Source: Phycisphaerales bacterium UBA2402 (GTDB lineage: Bacteria; Planctomycetota; Phycisphaerae; Phycisphaerales; UBA1924). From it: 64,000 nucleotides of DNA. Shown here piece by piece: positions 20,697-29,194 of the stretch. The stretch spans positions 13,422 through 77,421 of the forward strand of contig DDSA01000208.1 of NCBI GenBank assembly GCA_002343715.1. Direction: 5' to 3'. A program made the translations under genes and the position numbers. Positions within the stretch are counted from its first letter, which is position 1; each line of letters begins with the position of its first letter. The notes below the pieces were generated by a model that saw only the letters and a list, made by a program, of their open reading frames with translations, ran no database searches and was not told where the DNA came from.

Positions 20697-22037
20697 TCAG
20701 GCCTTGACGATTCGAGCCCCAAGCCCGGCCAGCCCTCGCATCGCGTTGCGGGTATCCACGACAAGTTTCGTGTGAGTCGCGATGGCCCGGTAGTTGATGC
20801 AGTCGTGGTTGGTCACGATGATGACGCAGTCGAATGAGCCCAGCGATTCGGGCGCGAACGCGACGGACCGCATGTCGCGCTGGTGCCGACGCATGCGCGG
20901 GAACACGGGGACCAGCGGATCGTGGTACGACACGACCGCGCCTGTATCTTCGAGCAGATCGATGATCTCCGCCGCCGGAGTCTCGCGCACATCGTCGACG
21001 TTGGGCTTGTACGCAAGCCCCACCACCAGGATCCGGGAGTTCTTGACAGCCTTCCCATCGTCGTTCAGAGCCGCGGCGGCACGGTCCACGACGTAGTGCG
21101 GCATCCTGGTGTTGATTTCGCCCGCGAGTTCGATGAACCGCGTGTACTGACCAACCTCCCTGGCCTTCCAGGTCAGGTAGAACGGATCGATCGGGATGCA
21201 GTGCCCGCCCAACCCCGGGCCGGGATAAAAGGGCATGTACCCGAACGGTTTGGTGGCCGCGGCCTCGATGACCTCCCACACGTCGATGCCCATGGGCGTG
21301 AGCACCAGTTTGAGCTCATTGACAAGCGCGATGTTGATGGCGCGGAACGTGTTCTCGAGTATCTTCGCGGCTTCGGCCACCTCGGCCGACGAGACAGGAA
21401 CGACGTGCTGGATGCCTCGCGCGTACATCGTCGCGGCGAGTTGCGTGGATTCGGCATCCAGGCCGCCGACGAGTTTGGGTGTCGTCCTGGTGTTATGTGA
21501 TTTGCGGCCGGGGTCTTCCCGTTCGGGGCTAAACGCGACAAAGAAGTCCCTGCCGCACACGAGCGGTTCCGCGTCCTTGGCCCGGGCATCGAGCATGGCC
21601 GGCAGCATGTCGTCGCGGGTGGTGCCGGGGTACGTCGTGGACTCGAGCACGATGAGTTGCCCCCGTCGAAGCGTGCGCCCGATGTCGCGTGAAGAACGGA
21701 TGACATACGACATGTCCGGCTCGTGATGTCGGCCGAGCGGGGTGGGAACACAGATGATGACGGCGTCGGGCTCGCCCAGACGGTCGAAATCCGTGGTCGC
21801 CGAAAAACGCGCGCTCTGCGAGAGTTCGGTGGTGATCTCCGAACCGAGGTGCTTCAGGTATGCCCGGCCGTGAGCGAGGGCATCGATTTTGTCGGGATCG
21901 ATGTCGAATCCGAGCACACGAAAGCCGCTCGCGTGCAGCGTGTGGGCGAGCGGAAGCCCGACGTAACCCAGACCGATGATTCCGATCAGCGCTTCGCCTG
22001 AAGCAAAGCGTGATTTGAGTAGTTCGAAGGTGCTCAT
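20697..22037 (-). CDS. Nucleotide-sugar 6-dehydrogenase (WbpA/WecC/TviB type)
   Basis: A 446-residue NAD-dependent enzyme that oxidises C6 of a UDP-sugar to the uronate by two two-electron steps. The NAD-binding site is GIIGLGYVGLPLAH near residue 20. VPTPLGRHHEPDMSYV and LESTTYPGTTRD follow, and the catalytic cysteine is in GLGGHCIPIDPFYLTW, the form typical of UDP-GlcNAc/GalNAc/ManNAc dehydrogenases rather than UDP-glucose dehydrogenase. ATG at 22037 gives a start directly before the conserved core; upstream in-frame residues are low-complexity. It is followed by the WecG/TagA transferase (13 bp) and preceded by GT2 and epimerase genes, a usual aminosugar-uronate pathway set. Exact substrate is uncertain. 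Confidence 0.93.
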   Translation of the reverse strand: MSTFELLKSRFASGEALIGIIGLGYVGLPLAHTLHASGFRVLGFDIDPDKIDALAHGRAYLKHLGSEITTELSQSARFSATTDFDRLGEPDAVIICVPTPLGRHHEPDMSYVIRSSRDIGRTLRRGQLIVLESTTYPGTTRDDMLPAMLDARAKDAEPLVCGRDFFVAFSPEREDPGRKSHNTRTTPKLVGGLDAESTQLAATMYARGIQHVVPVSSAEVAEAAKILENTFRAINIALVNELKLVLTPMGIDVWEVIEAAATKPFGYMPFYPGPGLGGHCIPIDPFYLTWKAREVGQYTRFIELAGEINTRMPHYVVDRAAAALNDDGKAVKNSRILVVGLAYKPNVDDVRETPAAEIIDLLEDTGAVVSYHDPLVPVFPRMRRHQRDMRSVAFAPESLGSFDCVIIVTNHDCINYRAIATHTKLVVDTRNAMRGLAGLGARIVKA

Positions 22038-22062
22038 GGATGGTGTGGTAGGAGTGAGAGGA

Positions 22063-23079
22063 TCAGACAGCGCCCGTCGCGGTGACCCGACGGCCGGAAC
22101 CCCCTTCCGAGGGGGGCGCGTTGAACTCGGCGAGCGAGTTCGGATTCCAGAGATGAGATGATCGGGCCTCCGCGCGGGCGGCGGCACGTTTCTTCCCGAG
22201 AACAAGGCTTTCGAGTTGATACCTGCGCAGGAAACGTCGGAACTCGGCATCGCCGTACCGCGGGAGTCTCTTGATCATGCTCTCGAGGTATCCCCAATAG
22301 ATGGCGAGACTTCCCACGAGCACGGGTTGCCTCGGGAGCCGGTAGACAACAGAAGCGGTCATGAAGACCAGTCCAGTCCCCATGAACCATTGGCCGAAGC
22401 CGTGACGCTTGCGGCCTTGCCAGATGTTGCCGTGGCTCGAGCCCATCGGCCGCAGGTGAATGAACTTCGCTTCCGGGATCGTGGTGCTGCCGATCTTCCA
22501 TCCGAGCATCCGAGCGCGGTGACAATCGATGCCATCCCACATAACCTGGCGAACGAAACCACCTATCTGCTTGAAACACGCGACACGGTAGAACTTGCTC
22601 GCCCCGACGGTCACTTCATCACCGATGGCCTCGGGGATCAGTTCGCCGCTGAAATCTTCGGATGTGTTCGACGGCCCGGGGTAATAGGCCTTGCCGGACA
22701 GGCTTCCGAGGCGCGGATCGGCTTCCATCCGTTGCATCAACAACTCGAAGTACCGCCCGGGAAGGACGAGGTCAAGATCGAGCTTGCACACGTAGTCAAA
22801 GTCGTCGAGACTGATGGTTTCAAGCCCCGCGTAGAACGCCTCGATGACGCCCGGCCCGACACTCCGGGCGCCCCGATCAACCCGGCGGACCACCCTGATC
22901 CACCTGTGGTTCGCGGCATACTCGGCGAGAATAGCCGGTGTTGCGTCCGTGGAACCGTCGTCCACCACCACGACAAGCGAAGGCCGGACCGACTGCGCCA
23001 CCAGGCTGTCGAGTGTTCGTCGCATATACTTCTCTTCGTTGCGACACGGGGCGATAATGACGTAACGTCGTGGTGTCAT
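22063..23079 (-). CDS. Family 2 glycosyltransferase
   Basis: A 338-residue GT-A fold enzyme with the GT2 start YVIIAPCRNEEKYMRRTLDS, the VVVDDGSTDATPAIL nucleotide block, and a DxD-type metal site in YVCKLDLDLVLP. A C-terminal part contains GQWFMGTGLVFMTASVVYRL, a possible membrane-contact segment, and a basic tail. It likely adds one sugar to the lipid-linked repeat on the cytoplasmic face. The ATG at 23079 overlaps the epimerase stop by 4 nt. Donor and acceptor cannot be read. Confidence 0.92.
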   Translation of the reverse strand: MTPRRYVIIAPCRNEEKYMRRTLDSLVAQSVRPSLVVVVDDGSTDATPAILAEYAANHRWIRVVRRVDRGARSVGPGVIEAFYAGLETISLDDFDYVCKLDLDLVLPGRYFELLMQRMEADPRLGSLSGKAYYPGPSNTSEDFSGELIPEAIGDEVTVGASKFYRVACFKQIGGFVRQVMWDGIDCHRARMLGWKIGSTTIPEAKFIHLRPMGSSHGNIWQGRKRHGFGQWFMGTGLVFMTASVVYRLPRQPVLVGSLAIYWGYLESMIKRLPRYGDAEFRRFLRRYQLESLVLGKKRAAARAEARSSHLWNPNSLAEFNAPPSEGGSGRRVTATGAV

Positions 23080-24065
23080 GCACTCTGGATCAGACCGGAT
23101 TCATGGATCAGGCGTTGGTACCACGCGAGCGTTTCGCGCAGGCAAGGCTCCACTCCTTCGCTGGGTACATAGCCCAGGTTGCTGCGGGTTGAGGAGATGT
23201 CCGCCAGCGAGTGCCGAACATCCCCGCCGCGGGGAGGCAGAAACTCCGGGTTGTCAGGCACGCCGAGGATCGACGCCATCATCGCCGCAAGTTCGCGGAT
23301 GGTAATGCTCCGGCCAAGCCCGACATTGAACACATCGCCGCGGGCCGGGCCGCTCCATCGGGCGGCGCACAGCAAGCACTGAACGACATCCGCGACGGGA
23401 ACAAAGTCGCGCGTTTGACCGCCGTCTCCGAAGATTTTGATGCGGCGGCCGCGCAGCATGCCCTCCGCGAACGCCGCGATCGCTGCCGCGTACGCGGAAT
23501 CGGCGGTCTGACGGGGGCCGAACACATTGAAAAAACGAAGACTCACCGCCTCCAGCCCGTGACAATGACTCCACACCCGAAGCAGATGCTCGCCCGCGGC
23601 CTTGCTCTGCGCGTAGACCGAGCAGGGCATGATCGGCTGATCTTCAGTCTTCGGCACTACCTCGCTGTCGCCGTACACGGCCGCGGATGAGGCGAAGACG
23701 ATTCGGCGGACACCCGCCCGCCGGCAAGCGTCCAGCACCCGCAAGGTACCGGTGGTATTCGTCTCATGGCAGGCCATCGGTTCGTTCACCGATCCCGGAG
23801 CGGACACGTACGCCGCGAGGTGGAAGACCAAGTCGGCGCCCGCACAACCCGCATCAAGAGCGGCATCATCACATACCGAGCCGTTCACGAACTCGATCCG
23901 CGACCGCACACTCCTGAGATTGGCCTCTCGCCCCGTGCTCAAGTTGTCGAGAACGCGCACATGAACGCCCTGAGCGACGAGTGCGCCCACGAGGTGAGAG
24001 CCGATAAAGCCCGCTCCGCCCGTGACGCACGCGCGATTCAAGATTTGTTGGTGGCCATGTATCAT
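23076..24065 (-). CDS. NAD-dependent sugar epimerase/dehydratase (UDP-sugar 4-epimerase-like)
   Basis: A 329-residue extended short-chain dehydrogenase. The Rossmann NAD site is CVTGGAGFIGSHLVGAL near residue 13. The catalytic set is Ser in VFASSAAVYG and the YAQSK pair (Tyr-x-x-x-Lys). RFFNVFGPRQ and the substrate-domain block FGDGGQTRDFVPVADVVQC match UDP-glucose/UDP-GlcNAc 4-epimerases of the WbpP type. With the following GT2 and UDP-aminosugar dehydrogenase it would supply an activated hexose or hexosamine. A 320-bp gap separates it from the GT4 gene upstream, so a separate promoter is possible here, and it would be the first gene of the coupled downstream block. Confidence 0.9.
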   Translation of the reverse strand: MIHGHQQILNRACVTGGAGFIGSHLVGALVAQGVHVRVLDNLSTGREANLRSVRSRIEFVNGSVCDDAALDAGCAGADLVFHLAAYVSAPGSVNEPMACHETNTTGTLRVLDACRRAGVRRIVFASSAAVYGDSEVVPKTEDQPIMPCSVYAQSKAAGEHLLRVWSHCHGLEAVSLRFFNVFGPRQTADSAYAAAIAAFAEGMLRGRRIKIFGDGGQTRDFVPVADVVQCLLCAARWSGPARGDVFNVGLGRSITIRELAAMMASILGVPDNPEFLPPRGGDVRHSLADISSTRSNLGYVPSEGVEPCLRETLAWYQRLIHESGLIQSA

Positions 24066-24385
24066 CGTTCGGGCTTAGTTCCTTCGCGGCAACAAGCCGC
24101 TTTCTGCGCCACTAGGAGAGTCGCGGTCTGTCCGCCTCGTACACCATGTCGTCCGGCCCCGGTGCGCACTTGAGCCGACGCCCAGTCACCTCATCCGGGG
24201 CAATCCCTCTCTCCCCGAATATCACCATTGTTAGGTGACCTGCGACAACAATGAAACACCTCATGAACTCGGGCGACACTGTGCCGTGTTTCCCCGGCAC
24301 ATGCGACCGCGTGCATATCGATTGTCCACCCGATCCGCGCGAAGGTTTCGATCGAGTCAATCGATTCGGATACCTCAGAAAAGCA
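24066..24385. other. Intergenic gap inside the exopolysaccharide cluster
   Basis: 320 bp between the GT4 stop and the epimerase start. It is the largest gap in the glycosyltransferase part of the cluster and could hold an internal promoter. I see no convincing terminator and no small gene. Confidence 0.45.
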
Positions 24386-25681
24386 CTACGCTCGGGTGTC
24401 CGCTCCCTCATGCTTCTCAGTCCTCTTAGAGGCGATGACAGCCCGATCCTGGATCGAGTGATCCTGTCGAGCTCCCCTCTTGAGGTAACGTGCGAACAGC
24501 GACTCCATGCCCTCCGCCGTCTGTTCGATGTGGTAGTCGCCGAGCACACGCCGTCGCCCGTTCGCGCCGTGCATGCGGCAAAGCCGCACATCATCCGCGT
24601 ACTTTCTGATCGCCGTTGCCAAAGACGATCCGGACCCGGCATCCACCAGAAAACCGCTGATCCCCTCTTCAACCAGTTCGGGCACTCCGCCGACCCGTGT
24701 GGCGACAACGCCCAGTTCCTTGGCCATGGCCTCCATCAGCACGACAGGCACGCCCTCCATAAAACTGCTGATGACCATCACATCCGCGCGATCGTAATAC
24801 GCCCCGATCCTGTCCTGATCGACAGCACCCGCCAGGTGCACACGATCTCCGAGGTGGAGGTCTCCGATCCGGGCTTCCAATCGTGCACGCATCGGCCCCT
24901 CGCCCACCATCTCCAACTCAAACGCGACGCCGTCGCGCTTGAGTCGTCCGCAGGCATCCAGAAGAACGTCGTAGCCCTTGATCGGGTGAAGCCGTCCGAC
25001 GGTGAGCAGCCGAAGAGGCCCGGTGCGATTGATCGGTCGAGATGGATAGGCGGCCGGATCTATCCCGCAGTGAACAACATGGAAGCGATCCCAAACATCG
25101 GGATCCGTCCAGGCCATGACCTGAGCGCGACAGAACTCCGAAATGCACCTTACGAACTCCGCCGACTCCGCCTTCTGTCGAAGCGTCCAGGAATCGACGT
25201 GAAAAAACTCGGCCGATCCGTGGATCGACAGGCTGTACGACAATCGACCGTCATACTCACATGCCATCATCGCAATCGCCGCGCTGTTGTTGGCCATATG
25301 GACGTGGACGTGACGGATCCCCTCTTTGGCCAGTTGCCGCGAGAGCCGGACGCCCTGCACGACATACGCCGCGTGACGCAGTCGCGAGCCCAGGCCCGGA
25401 GGTGACAAGCGCTGTGACGCCACCAACGCCCGGCACAACCCGACCGGGTTGCGGACGGCGCCGAGCAGAAAATCACGGAGCACGACGGCGTGACTCTCCC
25501 GGACGACGATGGTTTCACCGGCCGCCGATTCGTGCATCGCGCCGAGTTGGCCGAGTCGGTTCGCCCTCCGGACAGAGAACGTTCGGATCGATGCGCCGCG
25601 TCGCCGCAGAAAACGAACCTCACGCTCGATGAACGTGTGCGACAGGCTGGGATATTCCGAGTTGAGATAGGCGATGGTCAT
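24386..25681 (-). CDS. Family 4 glycosyltransferase
   Basis: A 431-residue GT-B fold retaining glycosyltransferase. The N-terminal domain begins MTIAYLNSEYPSLSHTFIE, the form seen in colanic-acid-type transferases such as WcaL. The C-terminal GT4 domain has LLTVGRLHPIKGYDVLLDAC, VHLAGAVDQDRIGAYYDRAD and the donor-binding E-x7-E block SSFMEGVPVVLMEAMAKE. The ATG at 25681 overlaps the upstream deacetylase stop as ATGA; a longer in-frame start at 25714 would run into that gene. It adds a sugar to the repeat unit; donor unknown. The C-terminal 40 residues are polar and likely disordered. Confidence 0.92.
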   Translation of the reverse strand: MTIAYLNSEYPSLSHTFIEREVRFLRRRGASIRTFSVRRANRLGQLGAMHESAAGETIVVRESHAVVLRDFLLGAVRNPVGLCRALVASQRLSPPGLGSRLRHAAYVVQGVRLSRQLAKEGIRHVHVHMANNSAAIAMMACEYDGRLSYSLSIHGSAEFFHVDSWTLRQKAESAEFVRCISEFCRAQVMAWTDPDVWDRFHVVHCGIDPAAYPSRPINRTGPLRLLTVGRLHPIKGYDVLLDACGRLKRDGVAFELEMVGEGPMRARLEARIGDLHLGDRVHLAGAVDQDRIGAYYDRADVMVISSFMEGVPVVLMEAMAKELGVVATRVGGVPELVEEGISGFLVDAGSGSSLATAIRKYADDVRLCRMHGANGRRRVLGDYHIEQTAEGMESLFARYLKRGARQDHSIQDRAVIASKRTEKHEGADTRA

Positions 25682-26640
25682 GCACGCCGCCCCAGGAGAG
25701 CGCACCAGGCGCACTGCGTCTCGAGACCCACCTCGGTTCGCCGACTCCAGCGCTTGAGTCGCGCCGGGTTCACATCGATTCGGCGCGTCCTCATCACGTC
25801 CGCTCCGCGCTCATGCCATCCTTCTTGGGTGCACAACCCGTAACGGAGCCCTGCCTCCGCCGCCGCGGCCGTGACCGCTTCGTCACAGTCACCGTTGGGG
25901 TACGCGATGCCGCGGGGTTCCACGCCGTGGTCGCGAAGTGTCTCGACCGATCCGACCACTTCATCACGGAGTTCGGTCGTCGAGAGGTGCGTGAGGATCG
26001 GATGGGTCCGGGAATGGCTGCCGATCTCATGCCCTCGCCGCCGAAGGTCGTTCACATCGGCCCAGTCCATCGGCATGTCTCTCTCCGATGAGACCCAGTC
26101 GGAAGGCTCTGCCAGTTTCGACAGTTCCTCGTCACGCTCGGCACGCGGCATGCGCTTGAGTTCGGACATCCTGTTCGCCAACGAGCGGCGTTCGCCGGCG
26201 GAGCGCCCTCGGTGCCAAAGCAACGCGGCAACATCAAACCACAATCGCCTGCGGCTGCCAATGAACTCGGTGGTTACAAAGAACGAACCCGGAACCCCGA
26301 GTCTGTCCAGCACCGGCGCCGCGAAGAGGTAGTTGTCTCTGTACCCGTCATCGAAGGTCACTGCCGCGCGAGGACGTCCCCCACGGCTAACTCCACAGAC
26401 GGCATCGAAAGCGGTACACACTTCGTAACGTCGGCAGAGCCAGGTCATCTGGCGTTCAAAGTCCGTGAGGTCGACAATCAGGGACTTGAGGGGCCAGTCC
26501 GGAGGAGCCCCGCCGGGAAGAACTCTGTGGTACATGAACAGAATCGAAGCGCCACGGGTAACCGCGAATCTCTCCACCCCGGCCAAGCGCAGAGCGCAAC
26601 CCATACCCCGCGCGACGATCTGTTTGATGGGATTAGACAT
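25678..26640 (-). CDS. Polysaccharide deacetylase (NodB/CE4), first copy
   Basis: A 320-residue carbohydrate esterase family 4 protein. The metal-binding Asp-Asp pair is in AAVTFDDGYRDNYL, the two histidines are in GHEIGSHSRTHPILTHL, and GIAYPNGDCDEAV is the later family block. It begins with a family-typical ILFMYHRVLP. The N-terminus has no strong signal peptide, so it may act on the cytoplasmic side or be membrane-associated. It would remove acetyl groups from an N-acetylated glycan. ATG at 26640 overlaps the GT2 stop by one base (TGATG), and its own stop overlaps the GT4 start. A paralogue lies at 32902-33951. Confidence 0.92.
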   Translation of the reverse strand: MSNPIKQIVARGMGCALRLAGVERFAVTRGASILFMYHRVLPGGAPPDWPLKSLIVDLTDFERQMTWLCRRYEVCTAFDAVCGVSRGGRPRAAVTFDDGYRDNYLFAAPVLDRLGVPGSFFVTTEFIGSRRRLWFDVAALLWHRGRSAGERRSLANRMSELKRMPRAERDEELSKLAEPSDWVSSERDMPMDWADVNDLRRRGHEIGSHSRTHPILTHLSTTELRDEVVGSVETLRDHGVEPRGIAYPNGDCDEAVTAAAAEAGLRYGLCTQEGWHERGADVMRTRRIDVNPARLKRWSRRTEVGLETQCAWCALLGRRA

Positions 26641-27638
26641 CAACGTTTGTATTCAATAAGCCTCGTCCGGCGTCCAAAGGTACGGTTGAAAGCGTACTGA
26701 CACACACCCAGCGCCTCGGGGAACTTCGCCATCGTGCAGAACAAGGCGTACACGACCGCGTCCGCGGAGCGTGTTCCCCGTTGAAGTCTGTTCCGGGCAG
26801 CCCGGCAGAGCGTGAACAGGTACATACAGAGTCCGGCACCGACTCCCAGCAAGGCCCACGGGGTCACGAGCGCCATACAGGCCGATGCCGCGATCACGAT
26901 CGGAAGCACGATACCCCAGGCGATGACTCGTGCTGTTTCCCTTGCTCGAAAATATGAAGATCGATGGAGCCAGAAACATTCGGCGTACGCGTGCCCTCCC
27001 CTGCGGGCGCGGCGGAACCACTGTCCGAACCTGGTCATCGCCGCATCGTGCATCGCCATCGGCGCATCCAATCGGACAAGCCGCATGCCGAGTCTTCTGA
27101 GCCGAAAGCCCAGTTCAGGTTCCTCACCGGCGATCATCTCCTCGCGAAAACAGCCCGATTTCATGAGAGCATCCACGGAGTACAGCGCGATGCCCCCGCA
27201 CGCGGCCACAGTTCCGGAGGGTCCGTCCCATTCCATCTGACAGAGACGGTTGTAGATGCTGGTGTCCGGCGATCGCTCCTCCAGCCGGCCGCACACCCCG
27301 GCAATTCCCGGGTCGGATTCCATCATCCCGCACGCGAAGGTGATCCACTCAGGCCTGATTTCACAGTCCCCGTCGACAAACTGGACATACTTCACGCCGG
27401 GCACGAGAGACCGAAGCCTGGCCAACCCGGCGTTCCTCGCTCGGGCCGCGGTGAAGGGTCGCGAGAGATCAAGTGGAACGATGTCCGCACCCAGTTCCAT
27501 CGCCTTCTGAACACTGCCGTCCGTGCTTCCGGAATCAACATACACGACACGACCCGAATCGCGCACACTCACGAGACACCGGACAAGGCGTTCGCCCTCG
27601 TTCCTACCGATTACCACGATGCCGACCTGTTCGCTCAA
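26640..27638 (-). CDS. Family 2 glycosyltransferase with C-terminal membrane segments
   Basis: A 332-residue GT2 enzyme. GIVVIGRNEGERLVRCLVSV and VVYVDSGSTDGSVQKA form the nucleotide-binding half. VKYVQFVDGDCEIRPEW holds the DGDC metal site, and MIAGEEPELGFRLRRLGMRL matches the acceptor-side ED/Q-RRW-type region in modified form. Residues from about 235 on contain hydrophobic segments (VIAWGIVLPIVIAASACMAL and ALLGVGAGLCMYLFTLC), so it is membrane-bound. This style of GT2 is common in exosortase-linked clusters. It is followed by the deacetylase with a 1-nt overlap, and separated from the polymerase gene upstream by 215 bp. Confidence 0.9.
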   Translation of the reverse strand: MSEQVGIVVIGRNEGERLVRCLVSVRDSGRVVYVDSGSTDGSVQKAMELGADIVPLDLSRPFTAARARNAGLARLRSLVPGVKYVQFVDGDCEIRPEWITFACGMMESDPGIAGVCGRLEERSPDTSIYNRLCQMEWDGPSGTVAACGGIALYSVDALMKSGCFREEMIAGEEPELGFRLRRLGMRLVRLDAPMAMHDAAMTRFGQWFRRARRGGHAYAECFWLHRSSYFRARETARVIAWGIVLPIVIAASACMALVTPWALLGVGAGLCMYLFTLCRAARNRLQRGTRSADAVVYALFCTMAKFPEALGVCQYAFNRTFGRRTRLIEYKR

Positions 27639-27853
27639 CTCTGAAGCTCCGCCCGGCCACGACCCGTGTCTTTCTGACGCGCCGGCGCGTCGTGCGTCGC
27701 GAGCCGGTGACGCTCACTATCGGATAACCGATCCGTCAATGTCACATCACGGACACACCGAGCCGCCTTCCGAGATGCTCTTGTCCGCATGTTCCAACCT
27801 TGTAACTGCTTCGCCCGAGTAATTCCGCTTACCCGTTCCGCGGCTGGGGTTGT

Positions 27854-29194
27854 TTATCTCGTCTTTGTGTACACCACGAATTCACCCCCACCATCGGGTC
27901 GGAATCTCTGCAGACCGACGAGGCCGCCCGCTCCCAGGAGGTAGATCGGGTTGACCATGGCGTTCAAGAGATTGTCGAGGGTGTACAAAATGAGTACCGC
28001 GGCCATCACGGTGGCCCCGGCGTACCGTGATCCGACGATGTCACGCGGTGAGTGCCTCGCCAGGTACAGTGCCGGAGGCATCAACAGACTGGCGAGCATC
28101 GCCGCCAGACCCAGCGCACCAAACTTGCCCAGCGCGATGAGCCAGAGCCCATCGGGGATGAACGCGCCGAACTCATCCTTTCCAGCGACCATGAGTGATT
28201 CGAGGCGGCCTCGCCCGAAGAGAACACCGCCCTGGACCCACTTCCAAAGTGCATCCTCACTGTTCAGCCGGAACTCGAAACTGTGGATGCGTTTTTCAGC
28301 AACAATCGCCGCTACATCCCGGAGTTCCTGAGCATGCCACCCGCCGACGGTTCGAAGCACGGTGTACGCGGGTGCGATGAGGAGAAGCCCCGCGAGAATA
28401 ATCCGCGTGCCCAGCGCTCGGCTCAAGAACAGCACCGCCGTACCCATCAGCATCAGCAGCAGCGCGTACGACGATCGGCACGCCGCGGCCACGGCGAACA
28501 ACCCGCCCGCCAGGATCCATACAGGGATCCCTCGAAGCATGCGGAGCCCGCCCGCGTGCCAGAGCCACACGCCGCAACACGCGGCGGTCCCCATGAACAT
28601 CGCTACCGCCAATCCGTGCTGCATGAACACCGTGGGTCTCCAGCCGTCACCCCGCTTTGACTGAGCGAAAACGTGCTGGTGGAACCCGTACACCCACGAA
28701 TGCAGTTGGGGGCTCATTCTCGCCTCGAAGAGAACCAGCGGAGCGTAGAGGAGCCCCCCGATAAACACGCCCAGCGCGAGTTCACGCAGTCCTTCGGCAT
28801 CGGCAAAGTACAGCCGCCCGATCACGTACGGCATGCCCCACGAAACAAACTGATGAAGCGATGCCGATAAACCGTCGTACACGCCGTACCCGTTGCTGAT
28901 CGAGGAAGGCAATGGTGCGAGGATCCACGCCAACATCCCTAGGTCAGCGAGTCCCCATCGCACCGCGGTGAGGCGGGTGGGATCGAAGAGCAGCACCCCT
29001 GCAAAGACGCTCACACAGGTGATCGACATCTTGGTGATGTCCGGCACTCCCGGCAGCGCGTACGAAGCCATCGGCAGGAACATCCATGCGCCGAGCATGC
29101 CCACCAGCACCGCCCTGCGTGCGGGGATCGTCAGGAACAGGACCAGCACGATCAGCGGCCAGCCGAAGATTGCAACTGGAACGAGGAGACTCAC
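27854..29194 (-). CDS. Wzy-like polysaccharide polymerase / O-antigen ligase-like membrane protein
   Basis: A 446-residue protein with about eleven hydrophobic segments and one larger hydrophilic loop (about 305-350, EFRLNSEDALWKWVQGGVLF, then GRGRLESLMV). This is the topology of Wzy polymerases and WaaL-type ligases, in which such a periplasmic loop carries catalytic residues. These proteins are poorly conserved, so the call rests on topology, the loop and the position next to the Wzx flippase. The GTG at 29194 is preferred because it overlaps the flippase stop as GTGA, the pattern seen through the cluster; a GTG at 29233 is the alternative. It would join exported repeat units at the periplasmic face. 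Confidence 0.75.
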   Translation of the reverse strand: MSLLVPVAIFGWPLIVLVLFLTIPARRAVLVGMLGAWMFLPMASYALPGVPDITKMSITCVSVFAGVLLFDPTRLTAVRWGLADLGMLAWILAPLPSSISNGYGVYDGLSASLHQFVSWGMPYVIGRLYFADAEGLRELALGVFIGGLLYAPLVLFEARMSPQLHSWVYGFHQHVFAQSKRGDGWRPTVFMQHGLAVAMFMGTAACCGVWLWHAGGLRMLRGIPVWILAGGLFAVAAACRSSYALLLMLMGTAVLFLSRALGTRIILAGLLLIAPAYTVLRTVGGWHAQELRDVAAIVAEKRIHSFEFRLNSEDALWKWVQGGVLFGRGRLESLMVAGKDEFGAFIPDGLWLIALGKFGALGLAAMLASLLMPPALYLARHSPRDIVGSRYAGATVMAAVLILYTLDNLLNAMVNPIYLLGAGGLVGLQRFRPDGGGEFVVYTKTR